The translations under genes were made by a program, and so were the position numbers. Below the pieces are notes generated by a model. It was not told the origin of the DNA, did not search any database, and worked only from the letters and a program-made list of their open reading frames with translations. A stretch of 5,927 bases of DNA from Natronohydrobacter sp. (GTDB lineage: Bacteria > Pseudomonadota > Alphaproteobacteria > Rhodobacterales > Rhodobacteraceae), in assembly GCA_007116445.1 (NCBI GenBank), contig SKIM01000119.1, positions 1 through 5,927 of the forward strand, given 5' to 3'. How positions within the stretch are numbered: the first letter of the stretch is position 1; each line of letters begins with the position of its first letter. Shown here piece after piece: positions 5,165-5,927 of the stretch.

Positions 5165-5927
5165 TCACATATTGGGATAGTTCGGCCCGTCCCCCCCCTG
5201 CGGCGTGACCCAGTGGATATTCTGGCTGGGATCCTTGATGTCGCAGGTCTTGCAATGCACGCAGTTCTGGAAATTGATCACGAAGCGCGGATCCTTGCCC
5301 TCTTCCTCGACCACTTCGTAGACGCCCGCCGGGCAATAGCGCTGCGCGGGTTCGGCATATTTGGGCAGGTTGACGCGGATCGGGATCGCAGGGTCTTTCA
5401 GCGTCAGATGCGCCGGCTGACTTTCCTCATGGTTGGTGAAGGAATAGGCCACATTCGTCAGCCGGTCGAAACTGAGCTTGCCATCGGATTTGGGGTAGTC
5501 GATGGGCTTGTGCTTCTTGGCCTCGCCGGTCGCGGCGGCGTCGGTCTTGCCATGACCCATGGTGCCAAAGACCGACAGGCCAATCGTGTTGGTCCACATA
5601 TCAAGCCCGCCCAGCGCAAGCGAAGGCATCATGCCGTATTTCGACCACATGGGTTTGACATTGCGCACTTTCTTCAGGTCGCGCCCGACCGGGCCATTGC
5701 GCAATTCCTGCTCATAGGCGGTCAGCTCATCGCCCGCGCGGCCCGCCTTGATGGCAGCAAAGGCGGCTTCGGCTGCGGCCTTGCCCGACAGCATCGCATT
5801 GTGATTGCCCTTGATGCGCGGCACGTTCACCAGCCCCGCCGAACATCCCAGCAGCGCGCCACCCGGAAACACCACCTTGGGGATCGACTGGTAGCCGCCC
5901 TCGGAGATCGCCCGCGCCCCGTAGGCC
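5165..5927 (-). CDS. Electron transfer flavoprotein-ubiquinone oxidoreductase (C-terminal part, gene runs off the right edge)
   Basis: Inner-membrane-associated flavoprotein that takes electrons from reduced ETF and passes them to ubiquinone, linking fatty-acid and amino-acid oxidation to the respiratory chain; homologue of human ETFDH. The window holds 253 C-terminal residues, a little under half of the usual 540-560 for bacterial members. The fragment opens with AYGARAISEGGYQSIPKVVF and contains KGNHNAMLSGKAAAEAAF (39-56), both typical of the FAD/quinone-binding part. The C-terminal ferredoxin-like domain has four cysteines, C198, C222, C225 and C228 (C-X23-C-X2-C-X2-C), which would bind the 4Fe-4S cluster. 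The protein ends in GPNYPNM, the family's usual tail. The start, FAD-binding Rossmann motif and promoter lie outside. It is the upstream member of a leftward run with the TPR gene and ispE. A run of eight G on the coding strand falls in its last codons (5191-5198). Confidence 0.96.
   Translation of the reverse strand, partial: AYGARAISEGGYQSIPKVVFPGGALLGCSAGLVNVPRIKGNHNAMLSGKAAAEAAFAAIKAGRAGDELTAYEQELRNGPVGRDLKKVRNVKPMWSKYGMMPSLALGGLDMWTNTIGLSVFGTMGHGKTDAAATGEAKKHKPIDYPKSDGKLSFDRLTNVAYSFTNHEESQPAHLTLKDPAIPIRVNLPKYAEPAQRYCPAGVYEVVEEEGKDPRFVINFQNCVHCKTCDIKDPSQNIHWVTPQGGDGPNYPNM

Overview
The window looks like ordinary chromosomal DNA from a GC-rich alphaproteobacterium. The closest match I recognise is the Rhodobacteraceae/Paracoccaceae type. 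Reasons are the high G+C in all frames, heavy GCG/CGC codon use, an ETF-ubiquinone oxidoreductase ending in the usual GPNYPNM tail, and the protein styles of the DUF2007 and TPR genes. This placement rests on recognition of protein families; no database search was done. I see no mobile elements, tRNA or rRNA genes, CRISPR arrays or phage genes. All complete genes are intact.

Layout from left to right. (1) 1-418, minus: the N-terminal two thirds of endonuclease III (nth), running off the left edge. (2) 471-1232, minus: a TrmN6/YfiC-type SAM-dependent methyltransferase. (3) 1225-1440, minus: a 71-residue DUF2007 protein whose stop codon overlaps the start of the methyltransferase gene. Genes 3, 2 and 1 form one probable transcription unit. 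(4) 1489-2499, plus: a trans-polyprenyl diphosphate synthase, divergent from DUF2007 across only 48 bases and convergent with ispE across 7 bases. (5) 2507-3355, minus: ispE. (6) 3352-5094, minus: an exported TPR-repeat protein whose stop overlaps the ispE start as ATGA. (7) 5165-5927, minus: the C-terminal part of ETF-ubiquinone oxidoreductase, running off the right edge. Genes 7, 6 and 5 probably form a second leftward unit, with a perfect 7-bp hairpin in the 70-base gap between 7 and 6.

A loose functional theme is visible. IspE is a step of the MEP pathway that makes isoprenoid precursors. The polyprenyl synthase polymerises these into the side chain of ubiquinone. ETF-QO passes electrons from acyl-CoA and amino-acid dehydrogenases, via ETF, into the ubiquinone pool. 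Linking these three genes by function is inference; the sequence shows only that they are neighbours. The DNA repair and RNA methylation genes on the left have no evident tie to that theme.

I did not find a previously undescribed system. The observations worth a second look are small: two translational-coupling overlaps, a compact divergent intergenic region holding two inverted repeats, and the hairpin upstream of the TPR gene.
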